In this document: positions 33,639 through 42,818 of the stretch, one piece after another
Position numbering within the stretch: position 1 is the stretch's first letter
Layout of the letters: each line of letters opens with the position of its first letter
Assembly: GCF_030295405.1 (NCBI RefSeq)
Contig: NZ_AP027080.1
Location: forward strand, 2,046,001 to 2,110,000
DNA from: Mesoterricola silvestris
Lineage (GTDB): Bacteria; Acidobacteriota; Holophagae; Holophagales; Holophagaceae
Length of the DNA: 64,000 nucleotides
Direction: 5' to 3'
The notes under the pieces: model-generated
The model's input: the letters and a program-made list of their open reading frames with translations, nothing else
Told to the model about the DNA's origin: nothing
Databases searched by the model: none
Program-made: the position numbers and the translations under genes

Positions 33639-35114
33639 CTAGTCGCGGCGCTTCTTGGGGAAGTCGCCCGGCTTGGGCTTGTACCCTTCCTTCTTGGCGT
33701 AGGGCTTCGCGTAGGGCTTCTTGGCCTGGTACGGGGGCTTCTGCCCGGGCGTCCATCCGGGCTTCTCCCCGGGCCGGGGCTTGAAGGGGCGCTTCTCGCT
33801 GGAGTAGTCCTTCTGGGGCGCGTCGGGGATATCGAAGCCGTCGTGCTCGGGGCCTTCCACCATGGAGAGGAGGGCGGCCACCAGGGAGGCGGGATCGCGG
33901 CCTTCCAGCATGCGCCGGGCCACGTCCAGGAGGGCGGGGGATTCCTTCTCCTTGAGCTTCTCCACGAGGCGGCGGGTGCGCAGCTCCTTGATCTCGGCCT
34001 GGGTGGGGACGGCGCGCCAATCCAGCTTGAGGCCGCCGCGGCGGGCCCAGGCCAGCAGGATGCGGGATTCCTTGAAGCTCACCAGGGCCAGGGAGGCGCC
34101 CTTGGATCCGGCCCGGCCCGTGCGGCCCGAGCGGTGGATGTAGCTCTCCATCTGGGTGGGGATGCCCATGTGCACCACCAGCGGCATGCCTTCCACGTCG
34201 ATGCCCCGGGCCGCCACGTCTGTGGCCACCAGGTAGCGCAGCTTGCCTTCCTTGAAGTTCGACATGATGCGGTTCCGGGCCTGCTGGCCCAGGTCCCCGT
34301 GGAGGCAGTCCGCCACGAGCCCGGCGTCCCGCAGGGACTGGGCCACCTCCTCGGTCTGGACCTTCATCTTGGTGAAGATGAGGGCCGCGCTGGGTTCGTC
34401 GGCCAGGAGGAAGTTCACCAGGGCCTTGGTCTGCAGGTGCTCGGCCATGATGCAGGGGGTGTGGTCGATGTCGGCGTGCTGGCTGCTGCCCTCGGCCTGG
34501 GCGTGGTTGATGCGGAAGGGATTCTTGAGGAACCGCTTGGCCAGGCTCGCGATGGGGGCGGGCAGGGTGGCCGAGAAGAGGTAGGTCTGGGGATCCGCGG
34601 GCACGCCGGAGAGGATCTTCTCCACGTCCTCCAGGAAGCCCATGTTCAGCATCTCGTCGCACTCGTCCAGCACCACCATGCCGATGGAGGAGAGGTCCAG
34701 GGTCTGGCGGGTGAGGTGGTCCTGCACCCGGCCGGGGGTGCCCACCACCACCTGGGCGCCGTACTTCAGGGCCTTGAGCTGGGGAACGTAGCTGAGGCCG
34801 CCCACCAGGAGGGCCACGTCCAGCCGGGGCATGACGCTCTGGAGCTCCTCGGCCACCTGCTGGGCCAGCTCCCGGGTGGGGCAGAGGACGATGGCCTGGG
34901 GCTTGCGCTCGTCCTTGAGGCGGTGGAGCAGGGGCAGGCCGAAGGCCAGGGTCTTGCCCGATCCCGTGCGGCTCTGGACCAGCAGATCGCGGCCTTCGAG
35001 GCCGGGCTGGAAGGTCTCCTGCTGGACGGGGGTGGGGGTGGTGAAGCCCCTGCGGCTCAACGCCGACAGAAAAGGCTCGGAGCAGCCCAGGGCTGCGAAG
35101 GTCTCGGTGGTCAA
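33639..35114 (-). CDS. DEAD-box RNA helicase
   Basis: 491 residues from TTG 35114 (GGGAGAC site upstream); an in-frame ATG at 35237 would add 41 poorly matching residues across the sixA promoter. Motifs: Q motif GFTTPTPVQQETF, Walker A SRTGSGKT, PTRELA, GTPGR, DECD in place of DEAD, SAT, and C-terminal ATDVAARGIDV with HRSGRTGRAG. After about residue 430 is a basic, Pro/Lys/Tyr-rich tail (KPYAKPYAKKEGYKPKPG), probably RNA-binding. Likely role is ribosome assembly or mRNA unwinding, like DeaD/RhlE. Confidence 0.93.
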   Translation of the reverse strand: MTTETFAALGCSEPFLSALSRRGFTTPTPVQQETFQPGLEGRDLLVQSRTGSGKTLAFGLPLLHRLKDERKPQAIVLCPTRELAQQVAEELQSVMPRLDVALLVGGLSYVPQLKALKYGAQVVVGTPGRVQDHLTRQTLDLSSIGMVVLDECDEMLNMGFLEDVEKILSGVPADPQTYLFSATLPAPIASLAKRFLKNPFRINHAQAEGSSQHADIDHTPCIMAEHLQTKALVNFLLADEPSAALIFTKMKVQTEEVAQSLRDAGLVADCLHGDLGQQARNRIMSNFKEGKLRYLVATDVAARGIDVEGMPLVVHMGIPTQMESYIHRSGRTGRAGSKGASLALVSFKESRILLAWARRGGLKLDWRAVPTQAEIKELRTRRLVEKLKEKESPALLDVARRMLEGRDPASLVAALLSMVEGPEHDGFDIPDAPQKDYSSEKRPFKPRPGEKPGWTPGQKPPYQAKKPYAKPYAKKEGYKPKPGDFPKKRRD

Positions 35115-35218
35115 GATGTCTCCCGGGGCGTCGCCGGATACATCGGAGCGAAACTGCGCCTGCCGGACCTGGCCCAAACAGCTAGCATCCCACAAAAACC
35201 CTTTGATTGCCAGGAGTA

Positions 35219-35245
35219 TTGTCCCGGGCCATACCATGGGATAAT
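35219..35245 (+). promoter_or_regulatory. sixA promoter, possibly leaderless
   Basis: TTGTCC at 35219-35224, a 15-bp spacer, then GATAAT at 35240-35245. Only six bases (GCCCGC) separate the -10 box from the ATG at 35252. Transcription would start at or next to the A of the start codon, and no ribosome-binding site is visible. Confidence 0.5.
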
Positions 35246-35251
35246 GCCCGC

Positions 35252-35737
35252 ATGATCACAATCCTGCTCATCCGTCACGGGATCGCCGAAGATCCCAGAC
35301 ACGGCCTCAGGGACGCGGACCGGGGCCTCACGGCGGAGGGCTGGGAAAAGACCCGGGCCGCCATGAAGGGCCTGGTGCGCCGGGGCTACGCGCCGTCCCG
35401 GGGCATCTCGAGCCCCTTCCGGCGCGCGGGGGAAACCCTGGTCTGCCTCAAGGAGGCCACCCCCGAAGGCTTTCCCGTGGGCTGCTGGGAGGGGCTGGAG
35501 CCCTCGGGCTCCCCGGGCGCCGTGCGGGAATGGCTGGAGCTCATCGTGGGCCAGGCCCGGCCCTTCGAGGTCATCGCGCTGGTGAGCCACCAGCCCCTCT
35601 GCTCCGATCTGGTGATGCACCTCACCCGCCGGAGCGTCGACTTCAAGAAGGCCGCCTGCGCCGTCCTCCATTGGGACGGCCTGCGCTTCGCCCTGGCGGC
35701 CCACTTCACCCCGGCGGAACTGCGGGGAGACGCTTGA
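35252..35737 (+). CDS. sixA: SixA-type phosphohistidine phosphatase
   Basis: 161-residue histidine phosphatase of the phosphoglycerate-mutase fold. The catalytic RHG motif is at LLIRHGIAED (about residues 7-10) and the second histidine is in ALVSHQPLCSDLV. Length and lack of extra domains match SixA, which dephosphorylates His-phosphotransfer domains. Several histidine kinases are encoded in the window but no target is implied. The stop overlaps the TTG start of the next gene. Confidence 0.88.
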   Translation: MITILLIRHGIAEDPRHGLRDADRGLTAEGWEKTRAAMKGLVRRGYAPSRGISSPFRRAGETLVCLKEATPEGFPVGCWEGLEPSGSPGAVREWLELIVGQARPFEVIALVSHQPLCSDLVMHLTRRSVDFKKAACAVLHWDGLRFALAAHFTPAELRGDA

Positions 35738-36549
35738 GGACGGCGGGACAGTTCGCGGTCCTCCCCGGGGGCGTGACGCTCCACTACCGGATCCAGGGCG
35801 AGCCGGGGGCGCCGTGGATCGTGCTCCTCAACGGCCTGCTCTCGGACACCACCATGTGGGCCGGGGTGCTGCCCGGGCTCACCCCGCGCTTCCGGGTGCT
35901 CACCTTCGACGGCAGGGGACAGGGCCGCTCCGACGCGCCCCTCGAAGGGCCCTACACGGTGCCGCAGTCGGCCATGGACGCCTGGGAGCTCCTGGGGCAG
36001 CTCCACATCCGGGACCCCTGGCTCGCGGGGCTGTCCAACGGCAGTTCCATCGCCCTGGAGCTGCTGGCTGCCCACCCCGGGGCCTTTCCCGGCGCCGTGC
36101 TCACCAGCGCCATGGCCCGCACCGATTTCACCATGCGCCTGCGCCTGGAGCACTGGCTGCACTGCCTGGACCTGGGCGGCCCCGGCCTGCAGTTCGACGC
36201 CGTGGCCCCCTACCTGTGGGGGGACCGCTTCCTGGAGGCCCGGTACCAGGTACTCAAGGCGTACCACGAATCCCGCAAAGAAGATGGCAAACCTTTCCAC
36301 GGTTTCCGACACCAGATAGCAGGTGCTCTCCAATGGGACATTCGGTCGCGGCTGATGGCCATCCAGGAACCGGTGCTTTGCCTGGCCGGAGCCGAGGATC
36401 TGCTAACCCCCCCCTGGAAGTGCCTGGAAGTGGCCCAGGCCCTTCCCCACAGCCGCTTCGAACTGGTGCCCGGCATCGGACACGCTTTCCCCGTGGAGGA
36501 CCCCCGAACCTACTGTAAAAATATAACGACCTTCATGTCTTCTTACTAA
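35734..36549 (+). CDS. Alpha/beta-hydrolase
   Basis: 271 residues. The oxyanion strand LNGLLSDTTMW, nucleophile elbow LAGLSNGSSIAL (Ser in GLSNG), acid residue in CLAGAEDLLTP and catalytic His in VPGIGHAFPVED give a complete triad. A small cap lies between. The substrate is unknown; sequences like this are often annotated as esterases or lactonases. The TTG start at 35734 overlaps the sixA stop and follows GGGGAG. Local GC falls near its 3' end, from about 36240. Confidence 0.87.
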   Translation: MRTAGQFAVLPGGVTLHYRIQGEPGAPWIVLLNGLLSDTTMWAGVLPGLTPRFRVLTFDGRGQGRSDAPLEGPYTVPQSAMDAWELLGQLHIRDPWLAGLSNGSSIALELLAAHPGAFPGAVLTSAMARTDFTMRLRLEHWLHCLDLGGPGLQFDAVAPYLWGDRFLEARYQVLKAYHESRKEDGKPFHGFRHQIAGALQWDIRSRLMAIQEPVLCLAGAEDLLTPPWKCLEVAQALPHSRFELVPGIGHAFPVEDPRTYCKNITTFMSSY

Positions 36550-36568
36550 CGAACCCGGCAAGTTTATT

Positions 36569-36596
36569 TTGTCATTCCGCGTTGATGGGTTATGAT
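36569..36596 (+). promoter_or_regulatory. Sigma-70-type promoter for rho
   Basis: TTGTCA at 36569-36574, a 16-bp spacer and TATGAT at 36591-36596. The start codon of rho is 50 bases downstream behind an AAGGGGGGAA ribosome-binding site. The region is notably AT-rich for this genome. Confidence 0.65.
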
Positions 36597-36646
36597 TCTC
36601 AATCCCAACCTCGTTACTTCCGTCCGTATCCCCAAGGGGGGAATCC

Positions 36647-37948
<1,302 letters not shown>

Positions 37949-38031
37949 GAAGTTACCGGAACGTGCCGCCCTCGCATTGGACGGATGCCCCCCGCCATGG
38001 GAGTCTGAACATGCACTTCCAGGAGGAGCCC

Positions 38032-38490
38032 ATGGCCCAGATCGAGATCCCCCTTTCGAGCCGCAAGCGGATCGCCCTGGTCGCCCACGACCACAAGAAG
38101 CCCGAACTGCTCGAGTGGGTGCAGTACAACAAGGCCCTCCTCCTCGAGCACGAGATCTACGCCACCGGCACCACGGGCACGCTCCTGGAGCAGATCCTGG
38201 GCCCCGGGCTCACGAAGCTCTTCAGCGGCCCCCTGGGGGGCGACCTCCAGATCGGCGCCAAGATCGCCGAGGGCGAGATCGATCTCCTGGTCTTCTTCTG
38301 GGACCCCCTGGAGCCCGCCCCCCACGATCCCGACGTCAAGGCCCTCCTGCGCATCGCCGCGGTGTGGAACATCCCCGTGGCCTGCAACCGATGCAGCGCG
38401 GACTTCATCATCTCCTCCCCCCTGATGACCGAGGAGTACACCCGCCTCGTGCCCGACTACCGCGCCCACCGGGACCGGCTGAACTCCTAA
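38032..38490 (+). CDS. mgsA: Methylglyoxal synthase
   Basis: 152 residues; converts dihydroxyacetone phosphate to methylglyoxal and phosphate. Conserved segments are [69 protein letters not shown] and [16 protein letters not shown]. The catalytic aspartate lies in [19 protein letters not shown] 38032 is chosen for the AGGAGGAG site; the upstream ATGs at 37963 and 38011 would extend beyond the family start. Its substrate is produced by TpiA, encoded elsewhere in the window. Confidence 0.95.
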   Translation: MAQIEIPLSSRKRIALVAHDHKKPELLEWVQYNKALLLEHEIYATGTTGTLLEQILGPGLTKLFSGPLGGDLQIGAKIAEGEIDLLVFFWDPLEPAPHDPDVKALLRIAAVWNIPVACNRCSADFIISSPLMTEEYTRLVPDYRAHRDRLNS

Positions 38491-38494
38491 TCGC

Positions 38495-38904
38495 ACGTGT
38501 CCCAGACGTACGCCCCGTTTCGTCATCGCCGGCCAAGCCGGCGATGACGGGGGTGGCGGGAGGCACGTGGGGCCTGTGCTACGCCCATTCTCTCCGTCGG
38601 GCGCAGGGGAGTCCGGAGTGGAAAGGCTCCCCTGGGCGCCCCTGGCGAGGAGCGGCCATCAAAGGTTTGGTGGTTTCGCTTCGCGTAACCCCCCTCGGTG
38701 CCGGCGGGCGCCGACGCTGAGCGGTTGTCGCATGACCTATTCAGCCTTGGCGCGCGTCAACCTGCTCCACGCAACACGCGACGTGACCTCTCCAGGTGGG
38801 TCGGGGCCAATGGGTGACAACCCGGCCCCATGGATGAGGTGAGAGCTTTCCGTTGCTGCGGGCTAGCCCGCGGCAACGAACCGGGGCGAACGTCTGGGAC
38901 ACGT
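38495..38904. repeat. 410-bp non-coding segment bounded by 23-bp inverted repeats
   Basis: The arms 38495-38517 and 38882-38904 are complementary with one mismatch; shared core GTGTCCCAGACGT. Immediately inside the left arm is a perfect 13-bp hairpin (38521-38533 with 38537-38549, CGTCATCGCCGGC arm). Near the right arm is a 12-bp hairpin with one G-T pair (38852-38863 with 38866-38877). It fills the gap between convergent mgsA and the M28 gene. It contains no convincing ORF and no obvious target-site duplication. Confidence 0.7.
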
Positions 38905-38923
38905 ACGAATACCTAACCGAGCC

Positions 38924-40492
38924 CTACGGTTTTCTCCACACCGGCCGCTCCGGCGCGTCCGCGATGGCGCGGCCGAGGTCTAGGATGAACTGGGCCTGCT
39001 GCACCATGCCGCGCAGGTCCCAGGCGGGGTCGTAGCGGTCCGTGGGGCGGTGGTAGACGCCCAGGTAGGAGAGGGCCTTGGCGCGGGAGGCCTCGGGGGC
39101 CTCCAGGTAGTCCCGCTGGCCCGCGAGGCTGAAGCCGGGGCTCAGGGCGGGGATGCCGGCCCTGGCGAAGGGGTAGTGGTCGCTGCGGAAGTAGAGGCCC
39201 TGGGTGTCGGGCTCGGGCCTGCGCAGGGTCATGCCCAGGCGCGCCGCGACGGTGCGGCCCAGGTCGATGAGGGTGCTGCGCTCCCCGCCCAGGAATTCGA
39301 TATCCCGGGTGGGGCCCACCCAGTTGAGGCTTTCCAGGTTCAGGTCGGCCACGGTCTTCGCCAGGGGCCACAGGGGGTGGCGCACGTAGCCCTCGGCGCC
39401 CAGGAGGCCCTGCTCCTCGCCGCAGGTGAACAGGAAGATCTGGGTGCGCCGGGCGGGGCGGTCCACGGAGGCCTGGGCCAGGGCCAGCAGCGAGGCCACG
39501 GCCGACGCGTTGTCCACGGCGCCGTTGTAGATGCGGCCCTCCTGGAGGCCCAGGTGGTCCCAGTGGGCGGAGTAGACCACGGCTTCATCCGCGAGATCGG
39601 TGCCGGGGAGGAGGGCCGCGACGTTGTACTGGGGGAAGGTGCGCACGGCGCTTTCCAGGCGGGCCTTGGCGGTGAGCCGCAGGGGCACGGGCCGGAAGTC
39701 CCGGGTGGAGGCCCGGCGGCGCAGGGCGTCCAGGTCCTGGCCCCCGGCCTGGGCCAGGCGGCGCGCGAAGGCCTCGGTGACCCAGCCCTGCAGGGGCGCG
39801 AGACGGGGGCCGGAGGCCACCATGAACTTCTCCCCCTGGAAGCCCGCGGTCACCACGGACCACCCGTAGGTGGCCGAGGCGTCCGTGTGCACCAGCAGGA
39901 CGCCGGCGGCGCCCCTGCGGGCGGCCTCCTCGAACTTGGTGGTCCAGCGGCCGTGGCGGCTCAGCCCGGGGCCCTCGAAGAGCCCGGGCTCGGCCGTGGT
40001 GGGGGGCGGCTCGTTCACGAGCATGAGGAGCAGCCTGCCCCGGCAGTCCACGCCCTTGTAGTCGTCCCAGCGCTCATCGGGCGCGTCGATGCCGAAGCCC
40101 ACGAAGAGCACGGGGGCCTCGAAGGCGGCCTCGGGGACGCCCTGGCCGCTGCTGGCCACCAGGTCGTCCATGAACGCGGGCGCCAGGTCCCCGCCGGGGC
40201 CGTGGAAGGTGATGGAGCTGCGGGCGGGGAGGGTGCGCGTCCCCAGCACGTCGATGCGCTGGCGGAAGCTGGCGCCGTTGGCGGGCTTGAGGCCCAGGGC
40301 GCCCAGCTGCGCCTCCAGGTAGGCCACGGCGAGATCGCCGCCGCGCTGCCCCGTGCCCCGGCCCTCCAGGAGGTCGTCGGCCAGGAAGGCCAGGTGGGCC
40401 CGGATGGGGGCCTCCTTCACGACCGGGGCCTCCCCGTGGAGGAGGGTGAACGCGAGAAGGGCGGGCAGGATCCGCGGGGTCACAGGGGCCAT
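38924..40492 (-). CDS. M28-family zinc aminopeptidase with PA-type insert
   Basis: 522 residues, exported: hydrophobic start ILPALLAFTLLHGEA. Zinc ligands appear in VYSAHWDHLG (His), NGAVDNASAVAS (Asp), CGEEQGLLGAEGY (Glu-Glu), DLNLESL (Asp) and VYHRPTDRYDP (His). A protease-associated-like region (VGFGIDAPDERWDDYKGVDCRGRLLLML ... GAAGVLLVHTD) lies between residues about 125 and 215. It would trim extracellular or periplasmic peptides, alongside the S46 peptidase. Its first 13 bases overlap the end of the Sua5-like gene, so it is the last gene of a Nudix-Sua5-M28 operon. Confidence 0.9.
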   Translation of the reverse strand: MAPVTPRILPALLAFTLLHGEAPVVKEAPIRAHLAFLADDLLEGRGTGQRGGDLAVAYLEAQLGALGLKPANGASFRQRIDVLGTRTLPARSSITFHGPGGDLAPAFMDDLVASSGQGVPEAAFEAPVLFVGFGIDAPDERWDDYKGVDCRGRLLLMLVNEPPPTTAEPGLFEGPGLSRHGRWTTKFEEAARRGAAGVLLVHTDASATYGWSVVTAGFQGEKFMVASGPRLAPLQGWVTEAFARRLAQAGGQDLDALRRRASTRDFRPVPLRLTAKARLESAVRTFPQYNVAALLPGTDLADEAVVYSAHWDHLGLQEGRIYNGAVDNASAVASLLALAQASVDRPARRTQIFLFTCGEEQGLLGAEGYVRHPLWPLAKTVADLNLESLNWVGPTRDIEFLGGERSTLIDLGRTVAARLGMTLRRPEPDTQGLYFRSDHYPFARAGIPALSPGFSLAGQRDYLEAPEASRAKALSYLGVYHRPTDRYDPAWDLRGMVQQAQFILDLGRAIADAPERPVWRKP

Positions 40493-41082
40493 GGGCCCGC
40501 TCCCTGGCGCAGGAGGACGGGCTCGTCCCCGGTGAGGTCCACGACGGTGGAGGCCAGCCCCGCGGGATCCCCGCAGTCCACCACCAGGTCCAGCAGGTGG
40601 CCCAGGGCCTCCTGGATCTCCCAGGAGGTGGTCAGGGGCTCCTCGCCGGAGACGTTGCAGCTGGTGGTGATGATGGGTTCGCCCACGAGGCGCGCGATGG
40701 CGCGGCAGAAGGTGTGGTCCGGGATGCGCAGGCCCACGGTGCGCTTGCTCTGGAGGTGGCGCGGCACCTCGCGGCTGCAGGGGAGCACCGCGGTGTAGGG
40801 GCCCGGGAACATCTGCTTGAGGATGCGGAAGGTGGGGGTGTCCAGGTGGCGCGTGTACCGGCAGAGCATTTCCATGTCGGAGCAGAGGATGGACATGGGC
40901 TTCTTGGGATCGCGGCCCTTCATGGCCTGGATGCGGTCCACGGCCTTCTTGCGCGACACGAGGCAGCCCAGGCCGTACAGCGTGTCGGTGGGGTAGGCGA
41001 TGACGCCGTCCCGGGAGAGGACTTCGGCCACCTGTTCCAGGTGGCGCTGCTGGGGATTCACGGGGTGGAGGGAGAGGATCAT
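40480..41082 (-). CDS. Sua5/YciO/YrdC-family protein (threonylcarbamoyl-AMP synthase-like)
   Basis: 200 residues. The family core is VIAYPTDTLYGLGCLVSRKKAVDRIQAMKGRDPKKPMSILCSDM, then FPGPYTAVL, TVGLRIPDH and ITTSCNVSGEEPLTT. TsaC/Sua5 makes threonylcarbamoyl-AMP for tRNA t6A modification; YciO is a close paralogue whose role is less certain. Length and the DPKKPMS form fit YciO-like members best, so the exact activity is left open. It overlaps the Nudix gene (ATGA) and the M28 gene. Confidence 0.85.
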   Translation of the reverse strand: MILSLHPVNPQQRHLEQVAEVLSRDGVIAYPTDTLYGLGCLVSRKKAVDRIQAMKGRDPKKPMSILCSDMEMLCRYTRHLDTPTFRILKQMFPGPYTAVLPCSREVPRHLQSKRTVGLRIPDHTFCRAIARLVGEPIITTSCNVSGEEPLTTSWEIQEALGHLLDLVVDCGDPAGLASTVVDLTGDEPVLLRQGAGPWPL

Positions 41083-41756
41083 GATGGTTCCAGGTTATCC
41101 CAACGGGCCCGTCCCGCGCTGGGGTGGCGATCGGGGCGCTGGAAGAAGCGCTCGGCCAGGACCGGATCCAGGACCCCCGCGGCGCCGTCCCGGCGGGCCT
41201 TCAGGGCCAGCAGCGCCACCACCGTGAGGCTGTCGGTGATCTCGCCGGAAAGGACCCGGGCCACGCACTGCTCGAAGGGTTCGCGGCGGCAGGTGAGCTC
41301 CTCGGTGTCCTCGGGCCCGTGCCGGCCGTCGGAGGGGCCCAGGTCCGAGGCCAGGAACAGGAAGGTCTCCTCGTCGGTGCTGGAGTTGCTGGTGTGGAAG
41401 AAGGCCAGGGGCTCCCAGGTGGCCGCCACCAGGCCGGCCTCCTCGGCCAGTTCCCGCCGGATGCTCTCGAAGGGGCTCTCGTGGGCCTCCCCGCCCCCTT
41501 CGGGCAGCTCCCAGGTGTAGGCCTCCAGGGGATACCGCCACTGGCCCACCAGGACCACGCGGTCCTGGGCGTCCAGGGCCAGCACCCCGCAGGCGGTGCG
41601 CCGGAAGCCGCACACGGCGTAGAGGCAGCGGCCCCCGGCGCGGTGCTCGGCCCGGTCCTCCCGCAGGCGGATCCAGGGGGAATCGTAGAGGAGCTTGCGG
41701 TCCGTCACCCGGTAGGGGTTGGGGTCGGCGGGGACGGAAAGGGGCGGGAGGCTCAC
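41079..41756 (-). CDS. Nudix hydrolase (ADP-ribose pyrophosphatase-like)
   Basis: 225 residues. The Nudix box is complete: GGGEAHESPFESIRRELAEEAGL fits Gx5Ex7REUxEExGU, at about residues 86-108. Upstream VLVGQWRYPLEAYTWELPEG is typical of ADP-ribose pyrophosphatases such as NudF. It is first in an overlapping run with the Sua5-like and M28 genes. A strong rpsO terminator lies just upstream, so it needs its own promoter or readthrough. Confidence 0.9.
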   Translation of the reverse strand: MSLPPLSVPADPNPYRVTDRKLLYDSPWIRLREDRAEHRAGGRCLYAVCGFRRTACGVLALDAQDRVVLVGQWRYPLEAYTWELPEGGGEAHESPFESIRRELAEEAGLVAATWEPLAFFHTSNSSTDEETFLFLASDLGPSDGRHGPEDTEELTCRREPFEQCVARVLSGEITDSLTVVALLALKARRDGAAGVLDPVLAERFFQRPDRHPSAGRARWDNLEPS

Positions 41757-41766
41757 GGCAGGTCCT

Positions 41767-41801
41767 AAAAAACAAGCGCCCGCTGCGGGAGCGGGCGCTT
41801 G
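41767..41801 (-). terminator. Intrinsic terminator of rpsO
   Basis: CAAGCGCCCGCT (41773-41784) and AGCGGGCGCTTG (41790-41801) form a perfect 12-bp stem with a 5-base loop. On the minus strand the stem is followed by TTTTTT (bases 41772-41767). It begins 23 bases after the rpsO stop. Confidence 0.92.
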
Positions 41802-41823
41802 TGCTTCGTGGGATCGGTGGGGA

Positions 41824-42093
41824 CTAGCGGCGCAGGCCCAGGCGCTCGATGAGCGAGCTGTAGCGGGCCTTGTCCTTGCGGCGGAGGTAGTCCAGCAGCC
41901 GGCGGCGCTGGCCGACCATGACCATGAGGCCGCGGCGGCTGTGGTAGTCCTTGGCGTGCACCTTGAAGTGCTCGGTCAGGTCGTTGATGCGCTTGGTGAG
42001 GATCGCCACCTGCACCTCGGGCGAGCCGGTGTCGGTGTCGTGCTGCTTGTAGTCCTCGATGATGATCTTCTTCTGCTCTACGTTCAGGGCCAT
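41824..42093 (-). CDS. rpsO: 30S ribosomal protein S15
   Basis: 89 residues, the standard length. [70 protein letters not shown] is unmistakable S15, a primary 16S rRNA binder. ATG 42093 has GGAG upstream. pnp, its usual neighbour, is not here; upstream lies tRNA-Leu. Confidence 0.97.
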   Translation of the reverse strand: MALNVEQKKIIIEDYKQHDTDTGSPEVQVAILTKRINDLTEHFKVHAKDYHSRRGLMVMVGQRRRLLDYLRRKDKARYSSLIERLGLRR

Positions 42094-42187
42094 GTGAGGC
42101 TCCTTTTGGGGTGAGGTCCCGTCACCTTTGGACCAGCCCCGAGCCGGCTCCAAGGTCGAGTCCGGGGATCCCGGACGGTGTCAAGAA

Positions 42188-42274
42188 TGGTGCGGATAAA
42201 GGGACTCGAACCCCCACGACCTTGCAGTCACTAGCACCTGAAGCTAGCGCGTCTACCAATTCCGCCATATCCGC
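42188..42274 (-). tRNA. tRNA-Leu (anticodon CAG), CCA encoded
   Basis: The minus strand begins GCGGATATGGCGGAATTGGT and ends TTATCCGCACCA. The acceptor stem GCGGATA/TATCCGC is perfect. D-stem GCG/CGC, anticodon stem CTAGC/GCTAG around TTCAGGT (anticodon CAG), a long variable arm with stem GACT/GGTC and the TTCGAGT T-loop give a type II tRNA typical of Leu. The 3' CCA is in the DNA. It decodes CUG. Confidence 0.96.
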
Positions 42275-42359
42275 ATTGTTGCGCTGTCCCCCCGCGAGAG
42301 TCCAATTGTGCGCGAAACATAATCGTAGCCTGGGTCGCTGGCGGGATCAAGCACCAATT

Positions 42360-42818
42360 TCACCATTGGCGGTACGGGACCCCGTTGGACCCGGTTCCGG
42401 TGGCCAGGCTGTACACGTCGAACACGTTGCCGCCGCCCCAGCTGGAGCTGGTGGGATCGTCGGCGATGGACCGCATGCCCCATTCCGCCTTGTTGGTGAA
42501 GGGGTCCACGGGGATGCGGCGCAGGAAGCGGGTCTTGCCGGTCTTGCCGGTGACGGGGACGCCTTCCACCAGGCTCTCCAGCGTCTCGGGGTAGCCGTTG
42601 TTCTCGGGGGGCGGGGACTTGATCTTGTTCGCGTCGGCGGCGGCCTTGTAGGCGTCGATGGCCAGCCGCATCTCGCGCAGGTCCCGCCTCAGCTCCAGCT
42701 CCCGCTGCCGGCGCACGCCGTTGCGGGCCATGGGGACCACCGCCGAGGCGAGGATCACCAGGACCGTGGCGGTCACCAGCATCTCCAGGAGCGTGAACCC
42801 GCGCTGGCGCAGGGTCAT
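42360..42818 (-). CDS. Type II secretion / type IV pilus-like pseudopilin (GspG-like)
   Basis: 152 residues. The prepilin signal is MTLRQRG followed by FTLLEMLVTATVLVILASAVV, with cleavage expected after Gly7 and Glu at mature position 5. The soluble part (YPETLESLVEGVP ... FLRRIPVDPFTNKAEWGMRSIADDP) matches major pseudopilins of the GspG type. It follows the secretin gene with a 4-base overlap, so it is the last gene of the pilM-Q-like operon. Confidence 0.87.
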   Translation of the reverse strand: MTLRQRGFTLLEMLVTATVLVILASAVVPMARNGVRRQRELELRRDLREMRLAIDAYKAAADANKIKSPPPENNGYPETLESLVEGVPVTGKTGKTRFLRRIPVDPFTNKAEWGMRSIADDPTSSSWGGGNVFDVYSLATGTGSNGVPYRQW

